This document shows positions 1 to 12,119 of a DNA stretch of 64,000 nucleotides, piece by piece. The translations under genes and the position numbers were made by a program. The number at the start of each line of letters is the position of its first letter. Within the stretch, counting starts at the first letter, position 1. The stretch comes from Typhlomys cinereus. Taxonomy: Eukaryota > Chordata > Mammalia > Rodentia > Platacanthomyidae. The stretch covers positions 2,719,286-2,783,285 of the forward strand of contig JALPQD010000245.1 in NCBI GenBank assembly GCA_023101885.1. The letters are read 5' to 3'. A model generated the notes under the pieces. That model was given only the letters and a program-made list of their open reading frames with translations, was not told where the DNA came from and did not search any database.

Positions 1-29
1 TAGTCTACAAAGACTTCTGGCTATAAAAT

Positions 30-535
30 ATTTGTGTGAATACCATCTGTGTGTATGTGTGTGCATGCATGTGCATAGGCATGTGGTTGTGTATATGCAT
101 ATATTTGTATGCATAGGTATGCATGTGTTTGTGTGTATGTGTATATATGTATATTTATGTGTTTGTATGTATCTATATATTTCTCTGTGTTTGTATGTAT
201 ATACATGTATGTATATGTATGTGTATGTTTGCATGTATCTATGTATCTATTTCTCTGCGTGTGTATATATGTATGTGTTTATGTATGTGATATGTTTATG
301 TGTGTATATGTATACAGTGATATGTTTATGTGTGTATACGCATATGTTTGCATGTATATACCACTCTCTGTGTGTATATATGGATGTTTATATATGTATG
401 TGATGTTTGTGTGTATGTGTATACTTCTCTCTGTGTATATATGTATGTGATGTTTGTGTGTCTACGTATATGTTTGGATGAATCTGTATGTTTGTGTATG
501 CATCTATGTGTACATGTCTATGTATGTGAAATGTG
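30..535 (+). repeat. TG/TATG-rich degenerate satellite
   Basis: TGTGTATATATGTATGTG-like units; the open frames across it are low-complexity. Confidence 0.9.
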
Positions 536-540
536 TAGTT

Positions 541-1985
541 ACATAATTGTCCTATTTGGCGTTACACTGTGCTTTTGATAATCAGATTGACCGTCCATCC
601 TATGGCTCCGTTACCAAGCCCCAGCTGCTTGCCTTCCCGTCTGGTCACATCCATGCATTAGACGACTAGTTTCTGGGGGAGGTTTGTACAGTCAAGGACA
701 AGAAGAACCTAAAGTCATGCAGTCTTCTGGAGTGTGCTTTAGAGGTTCAGACATAAGTACATTTTCTGCACTGCAAGCCTGCCTTTTCTTGCCAGACCCT
801 TCCCCGCCTAGACCGAAGGTGTGGTGTTCTTGCACAAAAATATACAGCTCTGAAATTAAACTCTTCTCAGGGAGCGACACCCACGTGCATCCAGGGTCAC
901 TTGGGTGCAAGCCAAGCCAAGCATTTTATTGGCCTTTAAATTTTGAACTTAGTTTTCTGAGCTTCCAGATGAAGTTTATTATATTATAAACTATTCTGAA
1001 GATAAACTATGCTTTGATGGGTTCATCGCCCTCGTGTTGACTCAGACAATGGGTCCCCTTCCTGTGAGCTCAAGTCACCTTAGGGAATTTGGGGTCTTGA
1101 TTTTAGGTGGGCGCTGGGCACTGGGAAAAAGACTGGCAAGTTGGAGTGAGGTGTTAAAGCCATTCTGGGGTTGACGGACGCTCACCTTGCTTTGGAGAGC
1201 CCGTTGCGTCTGGCTCTTGGGCGTAGCTATTCCAGCTCCTCCCACAGACTCAGGAGGGGGCGCGATGGTTCAGATGGCACCCACACTCCCTCTGCCTTTT
1301 CTTTACTCACGTATCGCCCGTGGGCTGCTCTTTGAGCTCACAGCAGCTTTAAGCTCTGTGGTGGGCGCCTTGGCTTCCACAAAGCTGAGAAAGTTGGTTG
1401 ATCTTTGGTCCAAATGAGTTAGAACATGTACATTCATGTCACCCGTATTAATGGATGAATAATACTGAGACATTGGGTAGATAAGAAGAAAGAACAAAGA
1501 AAGACAGAAAGCACACATGGGCTAGTTCAGGTTTCCTGGTGGTGTAGCAGGTAAGGCAAAAAACTGTCTCGTGTGCATGTATATGTGTGTGCGCATGTGA
1601 GTGTGTGTATGTTAGGAGTGATGTGGGGTTTTATTTGGGGTGACCAGGACCTCGTAACTAAGAGTGATCCCTCCACATTGTCCCAAAGAAAGGAGGCAAT
1701 GGAGCCAGGCATGCAGGTGAATCAGGCAGCAGGAGGAAGCATAGCAACATGGTGGGTCCACAGGCCGAGGGGGGAATGTGTCCAGCGTGCTGGAGGCCAG
1801 CAGGGAGCGCAGCATGCCTGAGGCTGCATGTGTGGTGTAGAGGGCAGATGATTCGACCTGTGGGACCTGTGGGCGGGGCTTCTTCAGACACTGCCAGACA
1901 CTGCAGTTTTGCTGCACATGAGAGAAAGTCCCCGGAGGGTTGCAGACTGGGGATTGCAGGCCTTAGATTACATTCTGAAAATAAC
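541..1985. other. Unassigned intron sequence
   Basis: No exon or recognisable repeat, apart from a short TG run at 1570-1612. Confidence 0.6.
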
Positions 1986-1989
1986 ACTT

Positions 1990-2206
1990 GATGGCTGGGG
2001 AAGGGGCTCAAGGATTAAAGCAATTGCCTTGCAAACAAAAGGACCTGAGTTCAGATTCCCCATCCCATGTGAAAATGCCAGGTGACTATGGAGGCGGCCT
2101 GTAATTCTGGCCCTGGAAGGCAGAGTTTGGGAAACCCCAGAGCAAAGAAATAAGGATGATTCCTGAATTTACCCTTGGGCCTCCACAGGCACAACACATT
2201 CAAGTG

Positions 2207-2238
<32 letters not shown>

Positions 2239-2265
2239 TTCTCTCTCGCTCGCTCGCTCTCTTAG
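1990..2265 (+). mobile_element. tRNA-headed SINE
   Basis: The head GGGGCTCAAGGATTAAAG and AGGACCTGAGTTCAGATTCCC (A- and B-box-like) is followed by the unique body, CCAGAGCAAAG and CTCCACAGGCACA, then a CT-rich tail at 2213-2260. Confidence 0.82.
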
Positions 2266-2315
2266 AAGGGACACGCAGGAACTGGAATGTGTACAGCTGT
2301 TGCTCCAGAAGCCAT

Positions 2316-2545
2316 TTGTTGCAGTTCACCTGCATGATTGCTGACAAATCACCATCAAATGGTAAAAGGAACAAGGGGTTTATTTTCTTACTAATAGTCT
2401 GGTTATAGTCTGTTCCAGCTTCACAGGAGAGCTCACACCTCAACCAGGCCGAGGGAACTGGCCACACCATCTCTACATAATGGCTGAGAAAGGGACGATC
2501 CTTACTTGCCAGACCAGCATGTCTGGCCAAGGATGCTGCAAGGTT
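2316..2545 (-). repeat. LTR fragment, same family
   Basis: It begins with the TTGCAGTTCACCTGCATGAT end and runs through the AACAAGGGGTTTATT, GAGAGCTCACAC and GCATGTCTGGCCAAGGATGC blocks, where the match stops at a tandem repeat. Confidence 0.8.
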
Positions 2546-2735
2546 TGCATGTTGCCTACGTGCAGTGGGCATTCAACACATGCTAGCGAGGTTTGCATGC
2601 TGCTTGTGTGCAGTGAGCACTCAGCATATGCTAGCTGTTAGTACCACCAGCAAGGCTGGCATTTGCCCACGTGCAGTGGGCATTCAACACATGCTAGCTA
2701 CTGGTACTGCCAGCGAGGTTTGCATGAGGACTTGC
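2540..2735 (+). repeat. About 50-70-bp tandem repeat, three copies
   Basis: GAGGTTTGCATG, GTGCAGTGGGCATTCAACAC and ATGCTAGC recur three times with small length changes. The array starts where an LTR fragment ends. Confidence 0.82.
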
Positions 2736-2952
2736 TCAGCAAGTATCTCTGAACACAAGCTGTGTGTCAATAGGAGAAGAGCAGCAATTGTGCTCCCACC
2801 CGTGTTTTCCTGGGGAACAGACACGGGAGTGACAGTTACACATAGGATCCCCACTGTGGGGTAGCATGGCTTCAGGTGGACGCAGAGACGACTCAGGTGG
2901 CCATTGTGATTTCCTTTGACATGAGGCATTTATAGATGACTTAATCTCTCTG

Positions 2953-3011
<59 letters not shown>

Positions 3012-3035
3012 TGTGTGTATGTGTGTGTGTGTGTG
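2953..3035 (+). repeat. (TG)n
   Basis: About 40 TG dinucleotides with two ATG interruptions. Confidence 0.97.
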
Positions 3036-3262
3036 ATAGTAGGCATGGATGAAGAGATCATAGGTCAACTTCCAGTGTGAATCTTCACATTCTTTCTTGC
3101 ATGTACACATAAAACATTTGATTTTCTTTGTTTCCTTCATATTACTGTACTCTACATTAGCAATGAGTTGCCAGGGAAGACCCAGAGATAAAGGAAACAT
3201 GTTCGTGGAGCCCTGCTCAACATGCCTTGTGGGCTGGCTACGAGCAGGGAGCTGAAGGGGTC

Positions 3263-3600
3263 TACTAGTTAGATACACATGTCGACTTGACCACTGAGAA
3301 CTGAGCTTTTAGGCCCACTAAGATGTGAGGGCAAGTCCCGAGCAAGCCTGCATAAGATTATCTACTTGATGTGGGGGGCTCCATCCCCTGATGGTGGGCC
3401 CCTCCCTAGGAAGGCAGATGCGGTGGAGAGAGCTGGCTCAGCACTGTGCAGACTGGTAAGTGAGATGTCTGTTCTCGGCTTTTTGTGTGGACAGGGTGTG
3501 GGCAGCTCCCTTAGCTCCCAGTGTCACTGCGACTTCACCTACCAAGCTGGACTGTGAGCTGGAACTGACACACATAATCTTGGAATGTTCCTTTGGTCCT
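3263..3600 (+). repeat. LTR copy, same family, diverged
   Basis: It starts with CTAGTTAGATACACATGTCGACTTGAC and carries the AGCAAGCCTGC, GGTGGGCCC and CAAGCTGGACTGTGAGCTGG blocks. The 3' end is missing or too diverged to place. Confidence 0.7.
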
Positions 3601-4020
3601 TTGTTCCCCTCAATTGTTTGGCCATGTATTCATATTAGTAGCAGAAGAGAAACTGGACGAGGGGGTGTTTGAAGTTTTGGGGATGGCCGCACCAGAAGTG
3701 TGGGCTGTGGCAGGGGGTGGTCTCCGTGTGTTTCTACATGTGACGGAAGAGTCACGGGGGTTTTAAGCATGAGGAGGTGTCCAGCACTCATCGGTCAGCT
3801 TCTCTTCCTGGCCTTTTGCGTGGGCCGAGGGACATACGAATGCTTTGGAAGCAGAGCTGAGGTGTCATTAATCACCGACCAGCTTGTCTCCTTTCTGTCC
3901 ACTTTGTCTAATTAAATTTTGCTCAGTTGCAAGCTCATGCTGGTGAATCCCAAGCTTTAGTCATGCAGAGAATTTCCTTTAAGACAGATGGTTTCCTGGC
4001 TGATCACAAACTCGGCCGCC

Positions 4021-4593
4021 TCCACTAAGGAAATGAGCACTGCCTGGAAAGACCCATTAAGGACTGTCCACTGAGGACCACCCACTAGGGAGTGTCCACT
4101 AAGGAGTTCTGCTAAGGAATGTCCACTAAGGAATGTTCACTAAGGAGTCTTGCTAAGCAGTGTTCATTAGAGTATCCTATAAGGAGTGACCATTAAGGAG
4201 TGTCCATTAAGCAGTGTCCACTAAGCAGTGTCCACTAAGCAGTGTCTACTAAGCAATGTCCACTCAAGGCCATCTGCTAATGGTCATCAACTAAGGGCAA
4301 TTTGCTAAGGGCCATCCACTAAGGAGTGTTCACTAATGAGTGTCCACTGATGGCCATCCATCCACTAGGAAGTGTCCCCTATGGACTGTCCACCAAGGAA
4401 TGTCCACTGAGGGCTGTCCACTAAGCGCCACCCACTAAGCACCTTCTACCAAGACTGTCCACCAAAGACTGTCCATTAAGGAGTGTCCATCAAGGACCAT
4501 CTGCTAAAGGGTGTCCACTGAGGACTGTCCACGAAGGACCGTCTGCTAAGGACCGCCCTAAAGGATCATCGACCAAGGAGTGTCCACTCACAG
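4021..4593 (+). repeat. 15-bp minisatellite
   Basis: About 38 degenerate units of the form AGTGTCCACTAAGGA fill 570 bp. Variants include GTCCACTAAGCA, GTCCACTGAGGAC and ATCTGCTAAGG. There is no regular spacer and no resemblance to the neighbouring transposons. Confidence 0.92.
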
Positions 4594-5627
4594 CCAATTT
4601 TGAAAGTGGTGGGAGGAAGCCCTTGTGTAACACAATGGATGCTTTGTGTGTGCGTGTGTCTGTTTGATACGTGTACATATGTGTGTCCATGTGTGCACAT
4701 ATACACATGTATGTTGCAGGGCAGCTTTTCCCCCCATGGTCCTTGCAAGACACAGTTCTTGCTCCAAAGAGAGCAAGAGATCATTTACTTTGAACCAAAC
4801 ATGAGCGTTCACGGTGGGGAACAGATTCATGCCCCAGGCACCTGCTCCGCCCATTCGTGAACTTCTGCAGTTATAGACCAGGTCCTCACAGGAATCCATG
4901 CAGGTAACAATGTTGGAAAGGACAGCAGCGAGGGTGGAAATTTCCTCTGTAGTTTTCAGATGTTTCCTGGTGACATTCTCAGATGTTAGGTGGGTGGAAT
5001 CTAGCAGGCTACTAAGGCAATACACCTCCTCTTTTCCCTAGTAGTCCCAAACATGCTAGGTCAGATACAGAGATGGGAGATAAATAACTCTTAAGGGGTC
5101 TAAAGATGACCCAAGACACATTTGGGTCTGGATCTGCAACACTCTTACTCTCCACAGTGACGGAGTTCAAGGCGGTGTGTCTGTCTGCAGAAAGTTCCAT
5201 ACACCTGTGATTCTTTCAGTTCACAACTTAAAGAACCGACCTTCACCTGTTCTGGAATGAGGCTGTGCACATTGTTAGCTTGACACTTGGGTCGGCACCG
5301 AGGACTCACTTCTCCATTGAAATGTTATCAGTGAGATCTTATAAAACCGGGGCAAAGTTGGGAGCTCATGTTCTGCATCAATGCATCCATTTCAGAAAAT
5401 TAACTGAGTGAGGAAGAACCATGTATTGGCTGCCAACTCACAACGGTGAGATTCTGCCAAATGGTCTGTGTGAGGTTTGCGCGTGAGCATGCTTGCAGCT
5501 CTGGACGAGAGTTGCCGGGACACCTGCTGTGGTTCCAGGGATAACGGGGAGTTCTGGTGCCTGGTGCCTTATCTGGGGTCGACTTACCTGCCCCCAGCAG
5601 GCATTTTGTATCTTGGGAGACCACCGC

Positions 5628-6050
5628 AGTGCCAGAAGCTATGGAGGCTTGCCTTGTGGATGATAATGTCACCACAAAACACCTTCGAAGGGGAACAAGG
5701 GGTTTTATTTCTTACAATTGTCTGGCCACATGTCAGTCCAGCTTGGCAGGAGAGCTCACGCCAACACCAGGGGCTGACGGGACTGTCCACAGCATCTCCA
5801 TTGCCCAGAGATGGATAATCCTCGCTTCCCAGACCAACGTGTCTGGCCAAATATAAGGAAGAATTCCAATTCCTCCCTCCATGTTACCCACCCGCCTAGG
5901 GACTAGTCCCATCCACCGTGGACTGGGCCTTCCCTATTGACTGAACAAGCCCTGCTGCAGGCTTGCTCAGGGCTTAACTCTACTGCTAATTCTTCACAAC
6001 TGTGCCCAGGGCTGGAGCCTTCAGTTGTCAAATTGACATCTGCAGCTACA
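5628..6050 (-). repeat. LTR copy, same family
   Basis: A near full-length antisense copy containing AACAAGGGGTTTTATT, GGCAGGAGAGCTCACG, CCAACGTGTCTGGCC and CAGTTGTCAAATTGACATCTG. Confidence 0.8.
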
Positions 6051-6542
6051 TCACACAACTCCTAGTGCCATCTATCTTTCTGACTCTGAGTGAACAGGCA
6101 AAACCAAAGGAAGGGTGTGTCTTGCAGCAGAGCGGTCCCTCGCCATGGGCCCCGCACCCGGAGGCTGAGGGCAGATCGCATCTCCGACCCAGCCTTCACC
6201 CCCTCATCTGTGCGCAGCCCCTTTAGGTGGGTGGGAGTGGGCCTGGTGATGTAACCCTGCTCCAGCGAGGAGAGGCGCTGGTTGAATGCGGAGCCCCTAT
6301 TGTTGGCCGCAGAATCTGCTGTTGGCCGCAGATACATCAGCAGTTGCTGCCGAAAATCTCGGTCATGACGTGGAGGCTGATTTCATTCAAATCCGGATTC
6401 TGATTCCACCGTGGGAAGAACTGAGAACAGTGTCAGCTCCCTGTGGCCTCTTGGGAGATAGTATGTGCTCATGGGCTCCTCGGTTCTGCCGCAGTTAGAG
6501 GCAATGCAGGTAGGTGGGGCGCCATTCAGAGAAGAGACTTTA

Positions 6543-6872
<330 letters not shown>

Positions 6873-7189
6873 ACACTAGTTTACACTGAAATCTTTGGAA
6901 ATACTATAGCTTTCCTGGATTTTTTTCCCCTTGCATCTTAGAAAGAGCGTGCAATTGTTTTTGAGTGCTACCTTGCTTTGAGAGCATTGTGTCTTTAGAG
7001 CTTTCTTTATCCTCATAGAGATTCAGACTACTCCATGGACATGTGTTGTATGTAAATGGAAGATCCGGCCTAGCAATAAGTAATAAGTAATGCAAGAATT
7101 CACACACATGTTTGCACATTCCTCCAAATGTCATGGAGTTATTAAAAAGTCAAAATTTTTACCAGCCCTGTCTAGAGAATATACACTGT

Positions 7190-7240
7190 GCACGCGCACG
7201 CACACACACACACACACACTACACACACCACACGTGCGTG
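7190..7240 (+). repeat. (CA)n, interrupted
   Basis: Alternating CGCA/CACA purine-pyrimidine sequence. Confidence 0.9.
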
Positions 7241-7429
7241 CACATGCTCACAGGCATTTGTGCGCTCGGGTGTCACATACCCATGTACATCCACAGAAGC
7301 CAGAGAAGGATCCTGGTGTTTGTCCCTGACACTTTCTGCACAGCTGATGTGCATGGGCTAACCTGGTCTCAGTGTCTCCTTGGGTGAGGGCATAGGCATG
7401 GACTTCCCTGGGATCTTATGTTTCTGCAT

Positions 7430-7823
7430 TGTTCCAGTCAGCCTGCATGGTTGCTGATAAATGACCATCAAATAGCTTAAGGGAACAAGGGGTATATTCT
7501 CTTACGATTAGAGAGCTCACACCAACACCAGGCTGAGGGAACTGGCTACACCATTTCTACATAATGGCTAAGAGAGGGACGATCCTTATTTGCCAGACCG
7601 GCATGTCTGGCCAAGTATACACAAGGATCCCAACTTTCTCAGCCAGCTCTCTGTATTTTATTTCAGGACCTAATCCCATCCACCATGAGGTGAACCTTCC
7701 CCATCAGCTAGACAATTTCTTTCAGGTTTGCTCTTGGTCTAACTCAACCACTAATTCTCCACAAATGTGCCCAGAGCTCAAAACCCTCAACTGTCAAGTT
7801 GACATCTGTGCTTAACTATGACA
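7430..7823 (-). repeat. 3' LTR of the MaLR-like element
   Basis: It aligns along its length with the 9324-9744 copy but has a deletion near the GTGAGCTCTC block and scattered substitutions, consistent with age. Confidence 0.83.
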
Positions 7824-7834
7824 CTCCATCCCTT
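7824..7834 (-). other. Polypurine tract before the 3' LTR
   Basis: The minus strand reads AAGGGATGGAG directly before the 3' LTR start TGTCATAG. This is the expected site of plus-strand priming. Confidence 0.7.
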
Positions 7835-7865
7835 GTCAACTTGACACAAAAACATAGCACTTTTA

Positions 7866-8226
7866 TTTATTTATTTATTTTTATTTATTTTTTCCGCTCA
7901 TACAAACGTAATAGGTACCCCTGTCCCCTTCCTCCCTCTACTCCTCCCTGGACCTCCCTGCTCCCTCCCCCCTTTTCCTCTTCCTTTCCCCCCTTCTTCC
8001 CTTTCTCCCAGTGCCCCCTCCCCCCATTTCTGAAGCATCCTTTAATGTGTATATCCAACTTTCCTCTGGGTCCTCCTCTCTGATGAGGTGTAAAGACTCA
8101 CTGGCATTTCTTAGAACTCTTTCTTGTGTTCCCCTTAATTATAGGAACACTATTATGACTGTTAATCCCTTGCTTCTAAGGATCCTAGTGCCTTTAGCCC
8201 ATGCTAGATTTTGAGGGGTCAATGAT
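7866..8226 (-). mobile_element. L1 3' end inserted into the LTR element
   Basis: A T/ATTT-rich stretch (the tail on the minus strand) is followed by a polypyrimidine tract and the block GGATCCTAGTGCCTTTAGCCC, the reverse complement of a block in the L1 at 55674-56458. The 13-mer CATAGCACTTTTA occurs on both sides (7853-7865 and 8232-8244), each preceded by an A-run, giving a target duplication of up to 18 bp. The element is 5'-truncated. Confidence 0.88.
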
Positions 8227-9298
8227 AAAAGCATAGCACTTTTAAACTATAACCTTTAATCCTTGTTCCCATAGGTGTTAAAATTTATCTTAAAAATATA
8301 AATACATTTCATAAACAAATTTAAAATATTCTCTCATTAAAATGTCAGTTATTAAAATGTTGGAACCGAACGTCTTTCTTTAAATATCCCAAATAAAAAC
8401 ATTTTAACGATGAGAAAACATCAAGTTATGACCAAAGTCCAGCAAATTACTGCATCCTGTACTTCAATGTCCATCTTCTATTGCTCATCACGTAGTCAAG
8501 GCGGCTCAAAGATTCTAGGCAGTCCCAGTCCCTGTTTGCAGCTCAAAGTTGTAAAAAGTAGAATTCATCTGAACCAGGCTGAATCTCTACTCACAGCTGT
8601 CCTCAGCATACATCCCACGGTTCTGACATCTCCTACAGTACTCTGGGTTTGGCGGTACAGCTCTGAGTTTCACCTTCTCTCTCATGAACTTGACTGTCAC
8701 TTGGTGCCAAGCTTTTGCTGCTCACCATGAACCCTTCAGTAGTCCACCAAAACCATTATTGCCTGGGGGACGCTGCCAGATTCCAAAGTGAGGCTGAAAC
8801 ATAGCTTGGTCCACTCGAGCTACAGCTGTACCCACTTCAGCACACTGACTCTGGAAAAAAGCCTCTTTTTTAGGTAGCCGAACTTGCCAAGAGCAAGAAA
8901 CAGCTTTAACTTGGGCTTTCCGCCCCTAAAGGAACTTGGTTTTCAAACCACGAACTTGCCATATGGTGGTGGTTTTCACGTCTTCCACCATCCCAGTGCA
9001 AGTCACCAGGTTTTCCTTCACTGATATTCATTTCTCCAACAGCAGCAGATATTCCTCCGTCAAGCAAACCAGTCAATCATGTTTAAATTCATCTTCACCA
9101 AAGTGCTTGTTTCTTTCATCAGAAACTGGGTCCAAATAATTCACAATTCTCTCAGCATCACAATTTTCTAAATGGCTCACCAAACTCTGCAGAACGGTAT
9201 TGGTAATCCACAAAGTGAAAATCTTCAAACATTTCAAACTTTGTCTAGCAAAACCGTTCAAAAGCCATAGAATCCATATAGTCAGATTTATCAGCAAC

Positions 9299-9318
9299 AT
9301 CCCACTTCCTAGGTACCA
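9299..9318 (-). other. Primer-binding site, tRNA-Leu type
   Basis: Three bases after the 5' LTR the minus strand reads TGGTACCTAGGAAGTGGGAT, which resembles the complement of a tRNA-Leu 3' end (TGG then AGTGGGAT). This is the primer class used by ERVL/MaLR elements. Confidence 0.75.
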
Positions 9319-9323
9319 AATTC

Positions 9324-9744
9324 TGTTGCAGTTTGCTTACATGACTACTGATAAATTATTATCAAATGGCTTAAGGGAACAAGGGGTTTATTCTCTTACG
9401 ATTTTCCAGTTATAGTTCTCAGTCCACCTTGATAGGAGAGCTCACATACCAACACCAGGCCGAGGGAACTAGTTACCCCTTCTCTACGTAATGGCTGAGA
9501 CATGGACGATCCTTACCTGCTAGACCAGCATGTGTGGCCAAGTATACACAAGGATGCCAACTTTCTCAGCCAGCTGTCTGTATTTTATTCCAGAACTTAA
9601 TCCCACCCATCATGGGCTGGGCCTTCCCCATCAGCTAGACACTCTCCTGCAGGTTTGCTCTGGGCTTAACCACTAATTCTCTACAAATGTGCCCAGAGCT
9701 CAAACCCTCAACAGTCAAGTTGACACCTGTGTCCAACTATGACA
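9324..9744 (-). repeat. 5' LTR of the MaLR-like element
   Basis: On the minus strand it starts TGTCATAGTTGGACAC and ends TGCAACA. It shares the body of the LTR family found about ten times in the window, including the GTGAGCTCTCCT and CCCTTGTTCCCTTAAG blocks. Confidence 0.85.
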
Positions 9745-10965
9745 TGGGTCCAGCACACAGAGTATAGGCCAGACCTGCAAAGGGGACTGCCAGGTAAAAC
9801 AGACATGACACACAAATTATCTGAGGGTTTAAAATGGTGGGGGACCAGGAGACATTCCACCGAGCTCAGTGGTCAGGGCATAAGTCTTGAGTTTTATTCC
9901 CTAAAAGCCTTAATTTATTTAGTCAGCTCAGGGTTCAAATCCCGCTAAAGAGCCTCCTTATGTCTTAGTGAGGGATTGTCTAATGTGCAGGTTTCCAAGG
10001 CAGACTGTGATTTCAGGCAGGATGAAGTGTTTTAAAGTCCCTTTGATCTTAAACTAGGCAAGGAGCACTGCTTTGAGACCTTGGGGTAGCACGAGTGCAT
10101 ATGCGGCAGTATGCATGCACACGGGGTGGCATTTATACTCATGTGGGAATGTGCATGTTTATCTGGCTCTGCCTGAGACAGCTTCTTCCAGAGAAAGGTG
10201 ACTTGCACACTCAGCAGATGCTGATGCCAAAGTTCACTTAAAGCGTTGATGACATGCTGCGGTGCAGGTGCTGCGTGAAACAAGGACTCTGGGTTCTGAT
10301 GTGCTTTAGGTGATATGGAAGAAAGCTTCAGAGCTGAACCTTGAGCATGAATTATATCACCTCCCCAGGGAGTGACAGAGGCCAAGTGGGCAGACTGGGT
10401 GCCATCCGGAAGCCAACGTTTATCTTTTGGGAATTTGTCTTGTGTCTCCAAGCTTTGACCTTGAAATTAGTAAAACAGAAGGGACCACAGTTTGTTCCTC
10501 CTAGGCCTGAGGATGCTGGGGACATGGTCCTAGGGTCACGGATGGTGACATCCCTGTGTCTGCCAGGGACCAATGTCTGTGCCCCTCCCTTCAATGTATA
10601 TGCTGACATTTGGTGCTCCAGCAGACAGTATTGGAGGTAGAGTTCTTAGGAGGTGGCTAGCTCATGGGCTCAGTGTGCAGGAGTGGGTGAGATCCTTCTT
10701 TCTAAGGATCAGGTGACCTCCTTCTCCTACTCCCCACGTGAGGACACAGCTAGTCTCTTGGACCTACACTTTCTGGTCACTGGAGCTGTGAGACACATTT
10801 ACCGTTTTTAGTGTCCAAGATCTGAGATATCTGGTTGTCACAGCCTGAATGAGCTTTTCTGTGGGTGCTGAGCACATTTAATCAGACTTTCTAGTGTTTC
10901 CTGCGTGCTGACTCTATGTGCAGACTGGAAAGTAAGCATGGTGCGATAAATCAAAATTTGGAAAA
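9745..10965. other. Unassigned intron sequence
   Basis: Open frames on both strands near 10030-10640 have no recognised similarity. No repeats identified. Confidence 0.55.
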
Positions 10966-10969
10966 ATAG

Positions 10970-11095
10970 TGTGCATGAATGTGTGTGTACATGTATGTGC
11001 ATGAGTGTATGTGTATGTGCATGAGTGTGTACATTTGTGTGAATGATGTGTGTGTATGTGTGTATGTGTACGTATATGTGTGTCTATATGTGTGT
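10970..11095 (+). repeat. TGTA-rich degenerate repeat
   Basis: GTGTGTATGTGCATGAGTG units. Confidence 0.85.
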
Positions 11096-11214
11096 CAGAT
11101 ACTCTTTAGTAGTCTCTTTTCCATCTGGGTTTAAGATTTTAAGTTAGAAATGGTGCCTCTTTGTCCGTATTCTTAGCCTCAGTACTGTTGATATTTGCCA
11201 TCAAAGTGGCTAGA

Positions 11215-11877
11215 TTTGTGTGTGTGTGTGTTTCTCTGTGAGTGTATGTGTGTGCCTGTGTCTCTGTGTATGTGTGTGTATGTGCATGCAGCGAGTATGT
11301 ATGTGTATCTCTATGTGTATCTGTGTGTCTTTGTGTGTTTATGTATGTGTGTGTATGTGTCTCTGAGTGTATATACATGTGTGTGTCTGTGCCTCTCTGT
11401 ATGTGTCTGTGTGTATATGTGTGTCTCCCTGTATATATATGAGTGTATGTATGAGTGTGCCTGTCTCTTTCTATATATGTGTGTATGTGTGTGCCTCTGT
11501 GTGTGTGTCTGTGTCTCTGTGTTTGTGTGTGGTGTATGTGTGCATGCATTTTGTGCATGCCTGTGTGTGTCTGTGTCTCTGTTGTGTGTCTCTGTGTCTC
11601 TGTGTGTGTATATGTGTTATCTTTATGTGTCTGCGTGTATGTGTTCGTGTCTCTATTGTATGTGTATGTGTGTATCTGTATCTCTATGTGTTTGTCTCTG
11701 TATGTGTGTGTGTCTTTGTGTTTATGTGTGTGTAAGTGTGTGTGTCTGTGTACATGTGTCTGTGTGTTTGTGTCTTTGTTGTATGTGTGTGTCTCTTTTG
11801 TAAGTGTGTCTGAGTATGTCTCTGTGTGTCTCTGTTTCTCTGTGTGTCTGTGTGTATGTGTGTGTGTCTGTGTGTTT

Positions 11878-11916
<39 letters not shown>
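11215..11916 (+). repeat. 700-bp TG/TCTG-rich satellite
   Basis: GTGTGTGTCTCTGTGT-like units ending in a pure (GT)n at 11883-11915. Long open frames on both strands arise from the absence of stop codons in the repeat. Confidence 0.93.
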
Positions 11917-11917
<1 letters not shown>

Positions 11918-12119
11918 CAAGTGCTATCCTTTGCATTTCACTGTAAGCAGCAGCATGCCTGTCCGCCATCTGCCCAGTGCCTATTGTATCCTTTGCCCAC
12001 TGCTGGCACTACCCAATGTGTCTGCAGAAAAGTTTGATGCCCTGGCATGCAACAGCGTCCTCCGCTGAGCATCCAACATGTTCCAGCCCATTCCTCGTCT
12101 GCAGAGTTGGATCACTCAT

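Larger units (their letters stand above)
7430..9744 (-). mobile_element. Structurally complete MaLR/ERVL-like LTR element
   Basis: Two similar LTRs of about 400 bp in the same minus orientation flank a 1.5-kb internal region. The LTRs begin TGTCATAG and end in CA. A tRNA-Leu-like primer site follows the 5' LTR and a purine tract abuts the 3' LTR. The interior has no gag or pol reading frame of useful length, and about 360 bp of it is a later L1 insertion, leaving about 1.1 kb of original interior. This matches non-autonomous MaLR elements, whose copying depends on ERVL proteins. Flanking 5-mers (TGCAT and TGGGT) agree at only three of five bases, so a target duplication is not proven. Confidence 0.82.

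Noticed and set aside
4021..4593. CRISPR-like array
   Set aside because: The units are contiguous and degenerate with no unique spacers, and the genome is mammalian.
9073..9300. 75-codon frame within the MaLR-like interior
   Set aside because: MaLR interiors are non-coding in general, and the frame is short without a gag-like motif.
11139..11969. 276-codon minus-strand and 202-codon plus-strand frames
   Set aside because: They are His/Thr and Cys/Val low-complexity translations of a TG-rich satellite.
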